DNA of 64,000 nt from Limnochorda pilosa (GTDB taxonomy: Bacteria > Bacillota > Limnochordia > Limnochordales > Limnochordaceae). Made by a program: the position numbers and the translations under genes. The notes beneath the pieces are model-generated. The model was not told the origin of the DNA. It did not search any database and saw only the letters and a list, made by a program, of their open reading frames with translations. Each line of letters begins with the position of its first letter. Positions within the stretch are counted from its first letter, which is position 1. Location: assembly GCF_001544015.1 (NCBI RefSeq), contig NZ_AP014924.1, positions 3,100,001 to 3,164,000 of the forward strand. Reading direction: 5' to 3'. This document shows positions 1 through 9,349 of this stretch, piece by piece.

Positions 1-254
1 GGCCGCTGGACAGCCTCGATCACCTTGGCCATGGTGTAGGTCTTGCCGGACCCGGTGACGCCCAGGAGCGTCTGGAACCGCTCGCCAGCCGTCAGACCCT
101 CCACGAGCTGGGCGATGGCCTTGGGCTGGTCGCCCGCGGGCTCGAAGTCGGAGACCACGCGAAAGGGCTTGGTCTCCCCCGTCACCGAGCGGGCGGGGAC
201 CTCCGGGACCCCTCCCACCTCTTCCGGCAACCTCTTCGCCTCCGCCGAACGCAT
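1..254 (-). CDS. uvrB: UvrABC excision nuclease subunit B (N-terminal part, cut by window edge)
   Basis: The first 84 codons are present. UvrB is the damage-verifying helicase-like subunit of nucleotide excision repair. The reading frame contains [17 protein letters not shown] and then the Walker A loop [15 protein letters not shown], both hallmarks of the UvrB N-terminus. The ATG at 254 is preceded by GGAGGTG. About 25 residues rich in Glu and Val precede the conserved start, which is longer than in many homologues. The rest of the gene lies to the left of the window. ctpA lies upstream on the same strand, as in many Firmicutes, where ctpA and uvrB are neighbours. Confidence 0.93.
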   Translation of the reverse strand, partial: MRSAEAKRLPEEVGGVPEVPARSVTGETKPFRVVSDFEPAGDQPKAIAQLVEGLTAGERFQTLLGVTGSGKTYTMAKVIEAVQR

Positions 255-313
255 GCCCCGCACCTCCCGCGCGTCGAGGGGCCGGTCGCTCCCACCCGCC
301 CCCGACGTCCAAC

Positions 314-319
314 ATTATA
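314..319 (-). promoter_or_regulatory. Extended -10 element for uvrB
   Basis: On the minus strand the sequence reads TGGTATAAT, a perfect -10 hexamer with the TG extension. No good -35 is visible at 17-18 bases. The expected start of transcription is near 306, about 50 bases before the uvrB ATG. Confidence 0.6.
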
Positions 320-405
320 CCACGCCCGGGGCAGGCGACACCGCCCGCGGCGCGCCCGGTTCCGGGGCGTCGAAGGCTCCCATGCCTCGAGGATGACCGG
401 GACCT

Positions 406-425
406 CCTGACACCGTCCTGTCAGG
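406..425 (-). terminator. Hairpin downstream of ctpA
   Basis: A perfect 7-bp stem (CCTGACA/TGTCAGG) with a 6-base loop lies 17 bases after the ctpA stop. There is no U-tract, so it may be a weak or Rho-assisted terminator or only a 3' stabilising hairpin. Confidence 0.4.
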
Positions 426-441
426 AACGCGCGATCGGATG

Positions 442-1722
442 TTACGCGGCCTTCTTGCCGGCGCCTTCGACGAGGCCCACGAGGACCTGGAGAGCCTCTT
501 GAAGCTGGGGGTCGTCCGCGTGGAGCTCGGACTCGGCCAGCCATTGGTTGATCTTCGCCTGGGTCTCCTCGTCGACGGGCGAGGCAACGTCGGGCTCGAT
601 GCCCTTCTCGTGGATGAAGCGCCCACCCGCCGTCTGGTACCGGGCGGTGGTGAGCGAGAGGGCGGCGCCGCCCGAGAGGGGGATCACCGTCTGTACCAGG
701 CCCTTGCCGAAGGTGGTGGTGCCCACCAGGGTGGCAACGCCCCGATCCTGGAGCGCCCCCGAGAGGATCTCGCTCGCGCTGGCGCTGAAGCCGTTCACCA
801 GCACCACCATGGGCATGGGCGGGTAGGTGCCGGCGGCCTGGGCCGAGTAGGTCTGGCGCCGGTGGCTGCGGTCCACCACGTGCACGATGGGCCCGCCCGG
901 GAGGAACATGTTGGCCACGTCGATGGCCACGTTCAGCAGCCCACCGGGGTTGTTGCGCAGGTCCAGCACGAGCCCGTCGACCCCCGCGGCCTCCAGGCGG
1001 TCCAGGGCCCGGCGCATCTCCTCGGGCGTGCGCTCGCTGAAGGAGCTGAGCTGTAGGTAGCCCACCCGGTGGCCGCCCACGACCGGGGCGTCGGTGCGGT
1101 CCAGCAGGATGGCCTTGGTGACGCTCGGCACCTCGATCGCCTCCCGGGTGATGCGGAAGGTGAGCCGGGTGGGCGCCGTCCCCTCCCCACCGCCGCGCTC
1201 GATCTCCAGGACCACCGTGGAACCCGGCGCGCCCCGCATGAGGCTGACGGCCTCGTCCTGGGACATGAGCTCGGTGGACTGGCCGTCGACGCCGACGATC
1301 CGGTCGCCCGCGTGGAGGCCGGCCTTCTGGGCCGGGGTGCCGGGCATGGGGGCGATCACCGTCAGGCGGTCGTCCTTCATGCCCACGTAGATGCCAAGGC
1401 CGCCGTACGAGCGGCCGATGTCGATCTGGGTCTGCTCGTACGCGCGCGGGTCCATGTAGCGAGAGTAGGGGTCCTCGAGGGCCTTGGCCAGCATGCCGTT
1501 GATGGTGCCTGTTTCGGTGAACCCGGCGATGAGGTCGAAGGTGCTCACGGGCTCGACGTACTGCGTCCGGACCAGGGCGATCACCTCGACCAGGTTGCGG
1601 AGCGAGTCCCCGCCGTCCTGGGCCCGCACCTGGCGCTCGACGAACCACCCCGCCCCTGACGCCAGGACCAATCCCACCAGCAGGACGACGAGACCCCGCC
1701 GCCCCCGAAAGAACCCCTGCAC
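442..1722 (-). CDS. ctpA: Carboxy-terminal processing protease (S41 family, CtpA/CtpB type)
   Basis: This 426-residue exported serine protease cleaves C-terminal tails of envelope or signalling proteins. A membrane or signal segment spans about residues 9-27. A PDZ domain (YGGLGIYVGM to the AGDRIVGVDG region) spans about 95-185 and the S41 catalytic domain follows. The nucleophile motif NGFSASASEI is near residue 308 and the general-base Lys sits in TFGKGLVQT near 337. The GTG start is preceded by GGGAGG seven bases upstream. It has its own promoter at 1755-1784. ctpA next to uvrB is a common Firmicutes arrangement, often with ftsEX nearby; ftsEX is not in view here. Confidence 0.9.
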   Translation of the reverse strand: MQGFFRGRRGLVVLLVGLVLASGAGWFVERQVRAQDGGDSLRNLVEVIALVRTQYVEPVSTFDLIAGFTETGTINGMLAKALEDPYSRYMDPRAYEQTQIDIGRSYGGLGIYVGMKDDRLTVIAPMPGTPAQKAGLHAGDRIVGVDGQSTELMSQDEAVSLMRGAPGSTVVLEIERGGGEGTAPTRLTFRITREAIEVPSVTKAILLDRTDAPVVGGHRVGYLQLSSFSERTPEEMRRALDRLEAAGVDGLVLDLRNNPGGLLNVAIDVANMFLPGGPIVHVVDRSHRRQTYSAQAAGTYPPMPMVVLVNGFSASASEILSGALQDRGVATLVGTTTFGKGLVQTVIPLSGGAALSLTTARYQTAGGRFIHEKGIEPDVASPVDEETQAKINQWLAESELHADDPQLQEALQVLVGLVEGAGKKAA

Positions 1723-1754
1723 GCCATCGCCTCCCGCCGCACCGGCTCGGCGCC

Positions 1755-1784
1755 ATTATAGCGCTTCGGCGCGGGCACCTTCAA
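1755..1784 (-). promoter_or_regulatory. Sigma-A-type promoter of ctpA
   Basis: On the minus strand TTGAAG (1779-1784) and TATAAT (1755-1760) are separated by 18 bases. The start of transcription would fall near 1748, about 26 bases before the ctpA GTG. Confidence 0.7.
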
Positions 1785-1844
1785 CCGGCATCTCCCGCCC
1801 GCAGCACCGTGACGCTGCCGGCGGCTCCGGAGAGCCCGGCGGTG

Positions 1845-2309
1845 CTACCGGGAGCCCAGCAGCTCGTGCACCGGGTACCTGAAGCCAGGAAGGGCAGGGT
1901 GTCCGTCCAGGACGTCGTCACGGGCGAAGGTGGTCAGCAACCCGCCGGGGCGGACCACGTGCACCGCCTGGCGCCGGGGGTCCACCAGCCAGACGCCTGC
2001 GCCCCCGCTTCAAGATACTCCCGGGCCCGGCCGAGCAGGGCGCACAGGGTGTCGCTCGGCGAGAAGACCTCCACGGCTAGGTCGGGGGCGCCGCGCCAGA
2101 ACGTGTCGGGCACTCCATCCGGGGGGATGCGCTCCTTCCGGATGAAGGCCAGGTCGGGACCGCGCAGGAGCAGAGGCCGCTCCTGCAGAACGAACCCGGG
2201 GTCGCCGGTCAGGAGCACCCCCGAATCCTGCTCCCGAACGAAGCGCGCCAGCGCCACCGTCAGGTCCGTCAGCACGCTTCCATGGTACGCGCCCGGCGGC
2301 TCACGGACC
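1845..2309 (-). pseudogene. Broken Uma2-family (DUF820) restriction-endonuclease-fold gene
   Basis: Minus-strand translation gives the Uma2 core: VREPPGAYHGSVLTDLTV, then GPDLAFIRKERIP, then APDLAVEVFSPSD and REYLEAGAQ. Near 2010 the frame is lost. A single missing base would restore VWLVDPRRQAVHVVRPGG through to a stop at 1845. The usual first 30-40 residues (the region before VREPPG) are also absent and are replaced by repeat-rich sequence. The gene is therefore both truncated at the 5' end and frameshifted. Intact Uma2 proteins are widespread in Cyanobacteria and high-GC Firmicutes, often in many copies, and have no settled function. Confidence 0.75.
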
Positions 2310-2340
2310 CGGCGGAGCCGGGGAGGGCGGAGCCGGGTCC
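2305..2340. repeat. Inverted and direct repeat beside the Uma2 remnant
   Basis: The 9-base arms GGACCCGGC and GCCGGGTCC are perfect inverted copies. Inside them GGCGGAGCCGGG occurs twice as a direct repeat (2311-2322 and 2326-2337). The repeat starts exactly where similarity to Uma2 stops, so it may mark the deletion joint. Confidence 0.6.
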
Positions 2341-2877
2341 GTGCAGAGCGAGCGGAGCCTGGAGGGCGAAGCGAGCGCCCGCCGGGCAGGGGCCTGCGCT
2401 CCAGCGCGCCCGCGAAAAGAGGCCCCGCAGGGGCTGGGGACCTGCGGGGCACGCCTCGGGGGATCGGGTTAGGTGTCCGCAGCGATCCTGCCGCTGCGGC
2501 TGACCGGGCTGCCTTCCGGCAGCCCCCAGAGCGACCGGCTGACACACTAGGTCCGTCCGTGCGGTCGCTCGTGGCAGATGGACTCCTTCGGGCCACCCCC
2601 CCCCCCTGCTGAGGATCCAGGCCACGTTCTGACTCCAAGGTTACAGGTACCCTGGCCTTCCTGCCATGGAAGCGTCTGGCATCATGGGATCCAACCGCAG
2701 GCAAATGGGGGGACGTTCCTGGAACCCGTTCCGCACCCGCAGGGAACCGTCCTCTGGGAGGGAGCTTCGCAGCGCAAGGAGAAGAGAGCGACGACGTTCA
2801 AGGGATGTCAACCCCGATCTCAGGTCGTGGGGAGGGCTTGACTACCGCTCGCGCAGGCGCGGACGGGAGGTGAGGCG
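2310..2877. other. Non-coding stretch between the Uma2 remnant and the sensor kinase
   Basis: I see no credible gene here. The region holds the two inverted repeats listed separately and an 11-base run of C at 2596-2606. The last 100 bases should contain the promoter of the kinase-regulator operon, but I cannot pick convincing hexamers. Confidence 0.5.
2422..2450. repeat. 10-bp inverted repeat
   Basis: The arms GCCCCGCAGG and CCTGCGGGGC are perfect inverted copies with a 9-base loop. No T-tract follows on either strand, so it is not a classical intrinsic terminator. Confidence 0.5.
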
Positions 2878-4428
2878 GTGAGTTATCCGGAAAGCGATCC
2901 TCTCCGGCTCCGGCCGCTCCAGGGCCGCAAGTGGCTCCTGGGGTGGGCGCGCGCCGGATCGGGCAGGCGGCGCAAGACGGCCGATCGGCCCGGGGGCCGG
3001 TCCACCCGCGAGTGGCTGCTCGGCGCGTTCCTGATCCTCTCCGTCCTTGCGGCCTTGGGCTACGGGTTCTTCTCCTGGTCGCGCATGGCCCAGCAGCTCG
3101 ACGTGCAGGGGCGGACCCGGGCCCAGCTCCTCATGTCCGAATTCCAGCGCGCATACCGCGAACAGGCCAAGACGCCCCAGGATACTCTACGCGGCATCCG
3201 CAACCAGCTCCTGGCGGACCGCATGGCCTTGGGCGACGTGCTCTACGCACAGATCGTGGAGAACCAGAAGCTCATGGGCGAGCGTGTGCGGGTGGAGGGC
3301 CTGGTCATCGGCCTGGTGCGCCCCATGCCCGGGGCGCAGCAGGTGCGGGAGGTGCGGGACCGCTCGGGGCTCCACTACCTGGACGTGGTCCAGGGCTTCC
3401 CCGGCGAACCGGGCACCTACCTGCGGATCGGCTACTCCCTGGCGGCCTCGGACCAGGCCCTGGCGGAGCAGCGCCAGCTCCTCACCCTGCTGGGTGCGGC
3501 CTTCATCCTGCTGAGCGCCGGCCTGGCCCTGCTCCTCCACCGCCGCCTCATCGGCCCCCTCACCCTCCTGGCCGGCCAGGTGCGCCGGTTCGGGCAGGGC
3601 CAGATCCCCGAGCTGCCCGAAGGGCGCCCCCTGCCCGGCGAGGTGGGCCTGCTGGCCCGCGAGTTCCGGGTGATGTCCCGCACCATCCGGGCCCGCAACG
3701 AGGAGCTCCAGCGGGTGAACCGGGAGCTGGCCCAGGCGAGCCAGGTGAAGTCCGAGTTCCTGGCCATGAGCGGCCACGAGCTGAAGACGCCGCTCCACTC
3801 GATCCTGGGGCACACCCAGCTCCTCCTGGAGGGGGTGGACGGGCCCATTACCCCGGACCAGGGCCGCGACCTCACCGAGATCCGCCGATCGGGCCAGCAC
3901 CTGCTGGAGCTCATCGAGAACATCCTCCACTTCTCCAAGAACGGCACGTCGGAGCAGATGGAACCCGTGCGCCTGGAGCTGGGGCCCCTGGTGGCCCGCT
4001 GCGCCGAGACCATGAACCCCGACGTGCGCCGCAAGCAGCTGAACCTCCACCTGGACCTGGCCCCCGAGGTCCACGTGGTGGCCGACGAGACCAAGCTCCG
4101 GCAGGTGGTTCTCAACCTGCTCAGCAACGCCGTGAAGTTCACGCCCGAGGGCGGCGACATCTGGGTACGGGTGCGGCCTCTGGAGGACCGGGTGCGGGTG
4201 GAAGTGGACGACTCGGGCCCCGGCGTCCGGCCTGAGGAGATGTCCCGGATCTTCGAGCCTTTCCAGCAGGGCACCGCCGCCCGGCGGGAGGCGACGGCCG
4301 GCCTGGGGCTGGGCCTCGCCGTGGCCCGCCGCTACGTGGAGATGCACCAGGGCGAGATGGGCGTGGAACGCCTTCCCTCGGGGAGCCGCTTCCACTTCAC
4401 CCTGCCCACCCAATCCTTCCGGAGGTGA
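2878..4428 (+). CDS. Membrane-bound sensor histidine kinase
   Basis: This is a 516-residue kinase that phosphorylates its neighbour regulator. A basic cytoplasmic N-terminus of about 45 residues is followed by a membrane helix near 45-65. An extracytoplasmic sensor region runs to about 200 and contains GQQ/LHY-type motifs without a recognised family. A second helix near 200-220 leads into a HAMP linker. The HisKA box SGHELKTPLHSILG places the phosphorylated His at 300. The ATPase domain has the N-box NLLSNAVKFTPEGG, the G1 box DDSGPGV and the G2 box GLGLGLAVARRY. The GTG start has GGGAGGTGAG just upstream. The stop overlaps the ribosome-binding site of the regulator, so the two are translated together. 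The stimulus cannot be told from the sequence. Confidence 0.9.
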   Translation: MSYPESDPLRLRPLQGRKWLLGWARAGSGRRRKTADRPGGRSTREWLLGAFLILSVLAALGYGFFSWSRMAQQLDVQGRTRAQLLMSEFQRAYREQAKTPQDTLRGIRNQLLADRMALGDVLYAQIVENQKLMGERVRVEGLVIGLVRPMPGAQQVREVRDRSGLHYLDVVQGFPGEPGTYLRIGYSLAASDQALAEQRQLLTLLGAAFILLSAGLALLLHRRLIGPLTLLAGQVRRFGQGQIPELPEGRPLPGEVGLLAREFRVMSRTIRARNEELQRVNRELAQASQVKSEFLAMSGHELKTPLHSILGHTQLLLEGVDGPITPDQGRDLTEIRRSGQHLLELIENILHFSKNGTSEQMEPVRLELGPLVARCAETMNPDVRRKQLNLHLDLAPEVHVVADETKLRQVVLNLLSNAVKFTPEGGDIWVRVRPLEDRVRVEVDDSGPGVRPEEMSRIFEPFQQGTAARREATAGLGLGLAVARRYVEMHQGEMGVERLPSGSRFHFTLPTQSFRR

Positions 4429-4433
4429 AAGCC

Positions 4434-5135
<702 letters not shown>

Positions 5136-5212
5136 CCGGAACGCCATCCCGGGTGCTTGCCGCGGAGAGCCGCCGGCCTGGGGACGGCGGGGTGCGGCCG
5201 GGCGTTCCCCGG

Positions 5213-5890
5213 TCACAAGGCCGGGATGAGCGCGGCCACCATCCCCACCAGGAAGATGCCGTCGCGCACGCCGGCTCCCCCGATGCTCACCACCTGGGCC
5301 CCGAGGGTGCGGATCCGGCCCAGGTTGAGCAGGTCCGCGCCCACCAGCGTCCCGAGGACCCCCGAGACGTACGCCACGGGTGCAGCGTTCTGGCCGCCGA
5401 GCATGATCCCCAGCACCGCCGCTGCGAGGGGCGGCAGCAGGAGGGGCATGGCGATCCCCCGCCCGTAGATGGGCCGCGCCAGGGCCTTGGCCAGCACGGT
5501 CATCACCGCGGCGCCGGCCAAGGAGGGCCCCAGGGGCGCCCGCTGCAGCAGGTAGAGGGCCAGGAGCACGGGGATCACCGCGCCCCCCAGGTTCACCGCG
5601 AGCACCCGCTCGCTCACCACCGGCGGCTCGCTGTAGAAGAGGAGGAAGCCCAGCCTCCGCGCGCGGCCCGGTTGCACCACCCGCTCCCGCCAGATGGGGA
5701 TGTTGACGGCGCTCCCCAGCACCACCGCCACCAAGAGCCAGAACGCAGCCTCGGGCGAGAGGCCGAGCGCGGCAAACGACGTGGCGATCAGGTTGAAGTA
5801 GATGAGCATCAGCCAGAGGGGAGCCAGGAGAAGGAGGAGAAACCAGAAAGGGAAGAAGAACATGCTCACCGTCCCCAGATCAGGGTGCAC
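5213..5890 (-). CDS. DUF1614 family multi-pass membrane protein
   Basis: This 225-residue protein has about six or seven hydrophobic helices, beginning with a phenylalanine/leucine-rich segment (MFFFPFWFLLLLLAPLW). Features matching DUF1614 are GSAVNIPIW after the second helix, VAVNLGGAVIPVLLALYL, RPIYGRGIAMPLLLPPLAA and a C-terminal GGAGVRDGIFLVGMVAALI. The asparagines and glycines inside the helices suggest a channel or transporter, but the family has no known function. The GTG at 5890 and the ATG at 5863 are both possible starts. It converges on the response regulator and diverges from the 5'-nucleotidase gene. Confidence 0.7.
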   Translation of the reverse strand: MHPDLGTVSMFFFPFWFLLLLLAPLWLMLIYFNLIATSFAALGLSPEAAFWLLVAVVLGSAVNIPIWRERVVQPGRARRLGFLLFYSEPPVVSERVLAVNLGGAVIPVLLALYLLQRAPLGPSLAGAAVMTVLAKALARPIYGRGIAMPLLLPPLAAAVLGIMLGGQNAAPVAYVSGVLGTLVGADLLNLGRIRTLGAQVVSIGGAGVRDGIFLVGMVAALIPAL

Positions 5891-6098
5891 TGCCTTTCCA
5901 TTCTGGCGTACCCGACGGCCGGGTGCAAGACCGGGGGACGGACTGTGGGGCCGGAGACGAGTCGCGGCGGGGCCAGAGCCGGAGCGAGCGCTTCTTGACG
6001 CTCCGGTAACCTGCCCGTCGCGGAACGCTCACGACCCCGCGCGACGATGGTGGACAGGTCCGCCCCCAACGGCGGAATCTCTGTGCAGGAGGGAGACC

Positions 6099-7592
6099 AT
6101 GTTCAAGCCGTTCCATCGCACGTCCCGCCTGCTCCTGGCTCTGGCACTGGTGCTGGTGCTGGTCCAGGGTGCGGCCTCGGCAGCGCAGGTCACGTTCCTT
6201 CACTTCAACGACGCGTACGACCTGCCGCCGGTGGACAAGGAGCTGGGTGGCTTCGACCGTATCGCCACCCTCATCGCCGACTACCGGGACCAGTACCCGG
6301 GGGCCCTCCTCGTCTTCCCGGGTGACCTCATCTCTCCGTCCATCTCCTCGTCGGTCTTCAAGGGCAGCCAGATGATCTCGGGCATGAACGCCCTCCAGAC
6401 CGATTTCGCCACCTTCGGCAACCACGAGTGGGACTTTGGTGACGACGTGCTGCAGCAGCGCATCGGGGAGAGCGACTTCACCTGGCTCTCCACCAACGTC
6501 CTGTGGCGCATGGGCCTCTATCCGGGCACCCGGCCCACCGCCCTGGTGACGGTGAACGGGGTAAAGGTGGGCCTTCTGGGCCTGGCCACCCCAGAGACCT
6601 GGGACCTCTCCAGCCCCGACGCCGACGTCCGCTTCGTGGACCCGGTGGTGGCCGCCCGGGTGGCGGTCTCCAGGCTGGTCTCCCAGGGGGCCCAGGTGAT
6701 CGTGGCCCTCACCCACCAGACGGTGGCCGATGACCAGGCGCTCCTCAAGTCGGTCCCCGGCATCGACCTGGTCCTGGGCGGGCACGAGCACGACGTGATC
6801 CTGGACCGGGTGGGCGACCGCCTGATCAGCAAGGCCGGTTCCGACGCCCGCTACCTGGGGGTCACCACCCTCACCGTGGAGGACGGCCGGGTGACCGCAG
6901 CCACCAGCGACTTCCTGCCCGTGGCGCGGGCGATCGAGCCCGATCCCGCCGTGGCCAAGCTGGTTGAGGATTACCAGGCCAAGCTGGACACGGCCCTGGG
7001 CGAAACCGTCGGTGAGACGCGGGTGGCCCTGGATGCCCGGAACTCCGAGGTACGGCAGAAGGAGGCCGTCCTGGGCAACCTGGTGGCCGACGCGCTGCGC
7101 CGTTTCACCGGGGCCGACGTGGGCCTCACCAACGGCGGCGGCATCCGCACCAACGCCGTCTTCGAGCCCGGCCCCATCACCCGTAAGGACGTGGTGGCCT
7201 GGCTGCCCTTCGGCAACCGGGTGGTCACCGTGCAGCTCACGGGCGCCCAGCTGAAGGCGGCGCTGGAGAACGGCGTGAGCCAGGTGGACCAAGTGGCCGG
7301 CCGCTTCCCGCAGGTCTCGGGCCTCAGCTTCGCCTTCGACCCCAGCCGCCCCGCCGGCAGTCGGGTCCTCTCGGTGGAGGTGGGCGGCAAGCCGCTGGAT
7401 CCCAATGCGACGTACGTGGTGGCCACCAACGACTTCATGTTGGGCGGCGGCGACGGCTACGAGGCGCTCACCCACGGCAAGGTGCTGGTGGACGCGAGCG
7501 CCGGCCGCCTGATGGCCGACGTGGTCGCCGACTACATCCAGACCCACAGCCCCATCGCCCTGAAGCCCGAGGGGCGGATCACGATCCGGTAG
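6099..7592 (+). CDS. Secreted 5'-nucleotidase / 2',3'-cyclic phosphodiesterase family metallophosphatase
   Basis: This 497-residue enzyme removes phosphate from nucleotides outside the cytoplasm for phosphate or nucleoside scavenging. A signal peptide ends near residue 31 (VLVQGAASA then AQVTF). The metallophosphoesterase domain shows the metal ligands in FLHFNDAYD, FPGDL, FGNHEWDFG, ALTHQTVADD and VLGGHEHD. The C-terminal substrate domain (5_nucleotid_C) has LGNLVADALRRF, LTNGGGIRTN and the GGGDGYEAL loop near the end. AGGAGGGAGACC precedes the ATG. There is no LPxTG motif, SLH domain or C-terminal helix, so the product should be soluble. It ends just before a strong palindrome and faces a nucleoside-recognition membrane protein. 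Confidence 0.88.
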   Translation: MFKPFHRTSRLLLALALVLVLVQGAASAAQVTFLHFNDAYDLPPVDKELGGFDRIATLIADYRDQYPGALLVFPGDLISPSISSSVFKGSQMISGMNALQTDFATFGNHEWDFGDDVLQQRIGESDFTWLSTNVLWRMGLYPGTRPTALVTVNGVKVGLLGLATPETWDLSSPDADVRFVDPVVAARVAVSRLVSQGAQVIVALTHQTVADDQALLKSVPGIDLVLGGHEHDVILDRVGDRLISKAGSDARYLGVTTLTVEDGRVTAATSDFLPVARAIEPDPAVAKLVEDYQAKLDTALGETVGETRVALDARNSEVRQKEAVLGNLVADALRRFTGADVGLTNGGGIRTNAVFEPGPITRKDVVAWLPFGNRVVTVQLTGAQLKAALENGVSQVDQVAGRFPQVSGLSFAFDPSRPAGSRVLSVEVGGKPLDPNATYVVATNDFMLGGGDGYEALTHGKVLVDASAGRLMADVVADYIQTHSPIALKPEGRITIR

Positions 7593-7607
7593 GAAACAGG
7601 GCACACC

Positions 7608-7647
7608 CCCGCACGGACCCCGGCCCGCGGGCCGGGGTCCGTGCGGG
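7608..7647. terminator. 40-bp perfect palindrome between converging genes
   Basis: Two 20-base arms (left arm CCCGCACGGACCCCGGCCCG) are exact reverse complements with no loop. The element sits 15 bases after the nucleotidase stop and between two convergent genes. It would form a very stable hairpin in either transcript. No U-tract follows, so it is not a textbook intrinsic terminator, although a bidirectional termination or 3'-end protection role is the simplest reading. Confidence 0.6.
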
Positions 7648-7736
7648 CGCGAGGCTCTTCCTGGGGCTCCCTGCGGCGAGCCACGGTGAGCCCGCTCTGG
7701 GCCTAGGAGCGTACTCCGTACGCGGCCTCAGGTTTC

Positions 7737-8747
7737 TCACCCTCCTGACACCTGGGCGTACCCGGCAGCGGAACGGGACTGGCCTCGACGCTTCCAGCCC
7801 AGGCCCAGCAGGACCAGCAGGCCGGCCAGGATCCGGGTGGGCAGGAGGGCTCCGGGCCCCACGCCCGACACGGTGAAGATGAAGGGATCCTCCAGGATCG
7901 AGTGGCACGCCCCCAGGAAGAGGAAGAGCTCCCAACCCTCCCGCCGGTTCAGCTTCCCCCGCTGGAACCGCTCGATCATCACCCCGGCACCGTAGATGAG
8001 CCCCAGGAAGAGGCCCGTGAGGAGCGGAAAGGCGGCCTCGCCCGTCCACCCCACCCGTCGCATCCAGGGCGTGGTGGCGATCGACCAGCGCTCGAGCCAG
8101 CCCGAGTGCTCCAGGAGCTGGATCAGAAGGGTCAGAGGGGCGAGGATGGCCACCAGCAGGAGCAGCGTCTCACCCAGGGCCCCGAGAGAGTGGAGCAACA
8201 CGGGCCCGAAGCCCTGGACGGCCGGCGTCGCGGGGGCGACCGCGCCGGCAGTAGCGACGCCGGCAGCCTCGGTGGCAGCGACGTCTCCTGCCGCTCCGCC
8301 CTCACCCAGCCGCGCCAGCGGCGCCAGCAGCGGCGCGGCCGCGGCTGCGACCACCCCCATCGCGACCCGGGCGGCCGCGTGGCGCCAGCCGCTCACCCCG
8401 CCCTGGTGGGCCACCGCCGCCTCCATGGGCAGCGCGTGGGCGAATTGGAGGAAGAGGGCCACGGGCAGCGCCTCGGCCGGCGTGAGCCCCAGGGAGGCCA
8501 TGGAGCCGATGGCCGCGTACAGGCCGGCGAAGGCGCCCACCAGGAGGGCGATGGCCGCCCTGGGTCCGATGCCCACCAGGGCCAGCGGGGCACCCAGCCA
8601 CCTTCCGGCCTCCTCGATCCACCCCGACGCCTCCAGCAGCGAGATCAGCAGGAAGATCGGCACCATCACCCTCAGCAGCACCGCCAGCGTGTGGGTGAGC
8701 CGCCCCCACCAGCCTCGAAGGAAAGCCCCGGCCCCGTCCCGCGTCAT
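7737..8747 (-). CDS. Nucleoside-recognition (Gate) domain membrane protein
   Basis: This 336-residue integral membrane protein is made of two related halves of about four helices each. The first half carries VMVPIFLLISLLEASGWI and LVGAFAGLYAAIGSMASLG. The second carries AILAPLTLLIQLLEHSGWL and LTGLFLGLIYGAGVMIERF. This internal duplication is typical of the nucleoside-recognition (Gate) family related to spore-maturation and YjiH-type proteins. An Ala/Gly-rich linker near 150-185 joins the halves. The start overlaps the TetR gene stop by ATGA, so the two are co-translated. The substrate is unknown; the neighbouring nucleotidase points to nucleosides only weakly. Confidence 0.6.
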   Translation of the reverse strand: MTRDGAGAFLRGWWGRLTHTLAVLLRVMVPIFLLISLLEASGWIEEAGRWLGAPLALVGIGPRAAIALLVGAFAGLYAAIGSMASLGLTPAEALPVALFLQFAHALPMEAAVAHQGGVSGWRHAAARVAMGVVAAAAAPLLAPLARLGEGGAAGDVAATEAAGVATAGAVAPATPAVQGFGPVLLHSLGALGETLLLLVAILAPLTLLIQLLEHSGWLERWSIATTPWMRRVGWTGEAAFPLLTGLFLGLIYGAGVMIERFQRGKLNRREGWELFLFLGACHSILEDPFIFTVSGVGPGALLPTRILAGLLVLLGLGWKRRGQSRSAAGYAQVSGG

Positions 8748-9349
8748 CGACCCACGCTCCTCAGCAAGAGGGTGGTGAGGGCGGGAATCTGGGCCTGGAG
8801 CACCTCAGGGCCCGCCTTCTCGTCCAGCACCCAGCGGAGCAAGAGCTCGTTCAGCGCCCCAAACCAGACGGTCGCAGCCAGGGCCGTGTCCTGGGGTTCC
8901 AGGTCCCCCTCGGCCACGGCCTGGTCCAGGTAGCGCTGCACCAGGCCGGTGAAGCGCTCGTGCACCGCCAGCACCCGCTGGGCGAAGGGCGGCCCCAGGC
9001 CCACCGCGTCCACCAGGAAGATCTTGGCCAGCTTCCGGTGGCGGGAGAGGGTCTCGAGGGCCACCTCCACCGCGGCGGTCACCCGGTGCACCGCGCCGCG
9101 GCGCTCGCCGATGGCCTGATCGATGCGCCGCTCCAGGAGGCCTGCGAACTCCTCCACCACCGCGAAGAAGATGGACTCCTTGCTGGGGAAGTGGAAGTAG
9201 ATGGCGCCCTTGGAGGTGCCGGACTCCCGGACGATCTCGTCCACGGCCGCCTGATGGTATCCCAACCGGGAGAAGACGTCCACCGCCGCGTCCAGGATCC
9301 GCCGGCGGGTGGCGGCCTTGGCCTCCTCGGCCCGGGGCGAAGGGCTCAC
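8744..9349 (-). CDS. TetR/AcrR-family transcriptional regulator
   Basis: This 201-residue protein has a TetR N-terminal helix-turn-helix (RILDAAVDVFSRLGYHQAAV then VRESGTSKGAIYFHFPSKE) and an all-helical C-terminal ligand domain. The GTG at 9349 shares GTGA with the stop of the menG gene. Its stop overlaps the start of the membrane protein downstream, so it probably controls that gene and possibly its own operon. The ligand is unknown. Confidence 0.85.
   Translation of the reverse strand: MSPSPRAEEAKAATRRRILDAAVDVFSRLGYHQAAVDEIVRESGTSKGAIYFHFPSKESIFFAVVEEFAGLLERRIDQAIGERRGAVHRVTAAVEVALETLSRHRKLAKIFLVDAVGLGPPFAQRVLAVHERFTGLVQRYLDQAVAEGDLEPQDTALAATVWFGALNELLLRWVLDEKAGPEVLQAQIPALTTLLLRSVGR

Noticed and set aside
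2596-2606. Run of eleven C bases as a phase-variation switch
   Set aside because: It lies in non-coding DNA and no gene start or promoter spacing depends on it.
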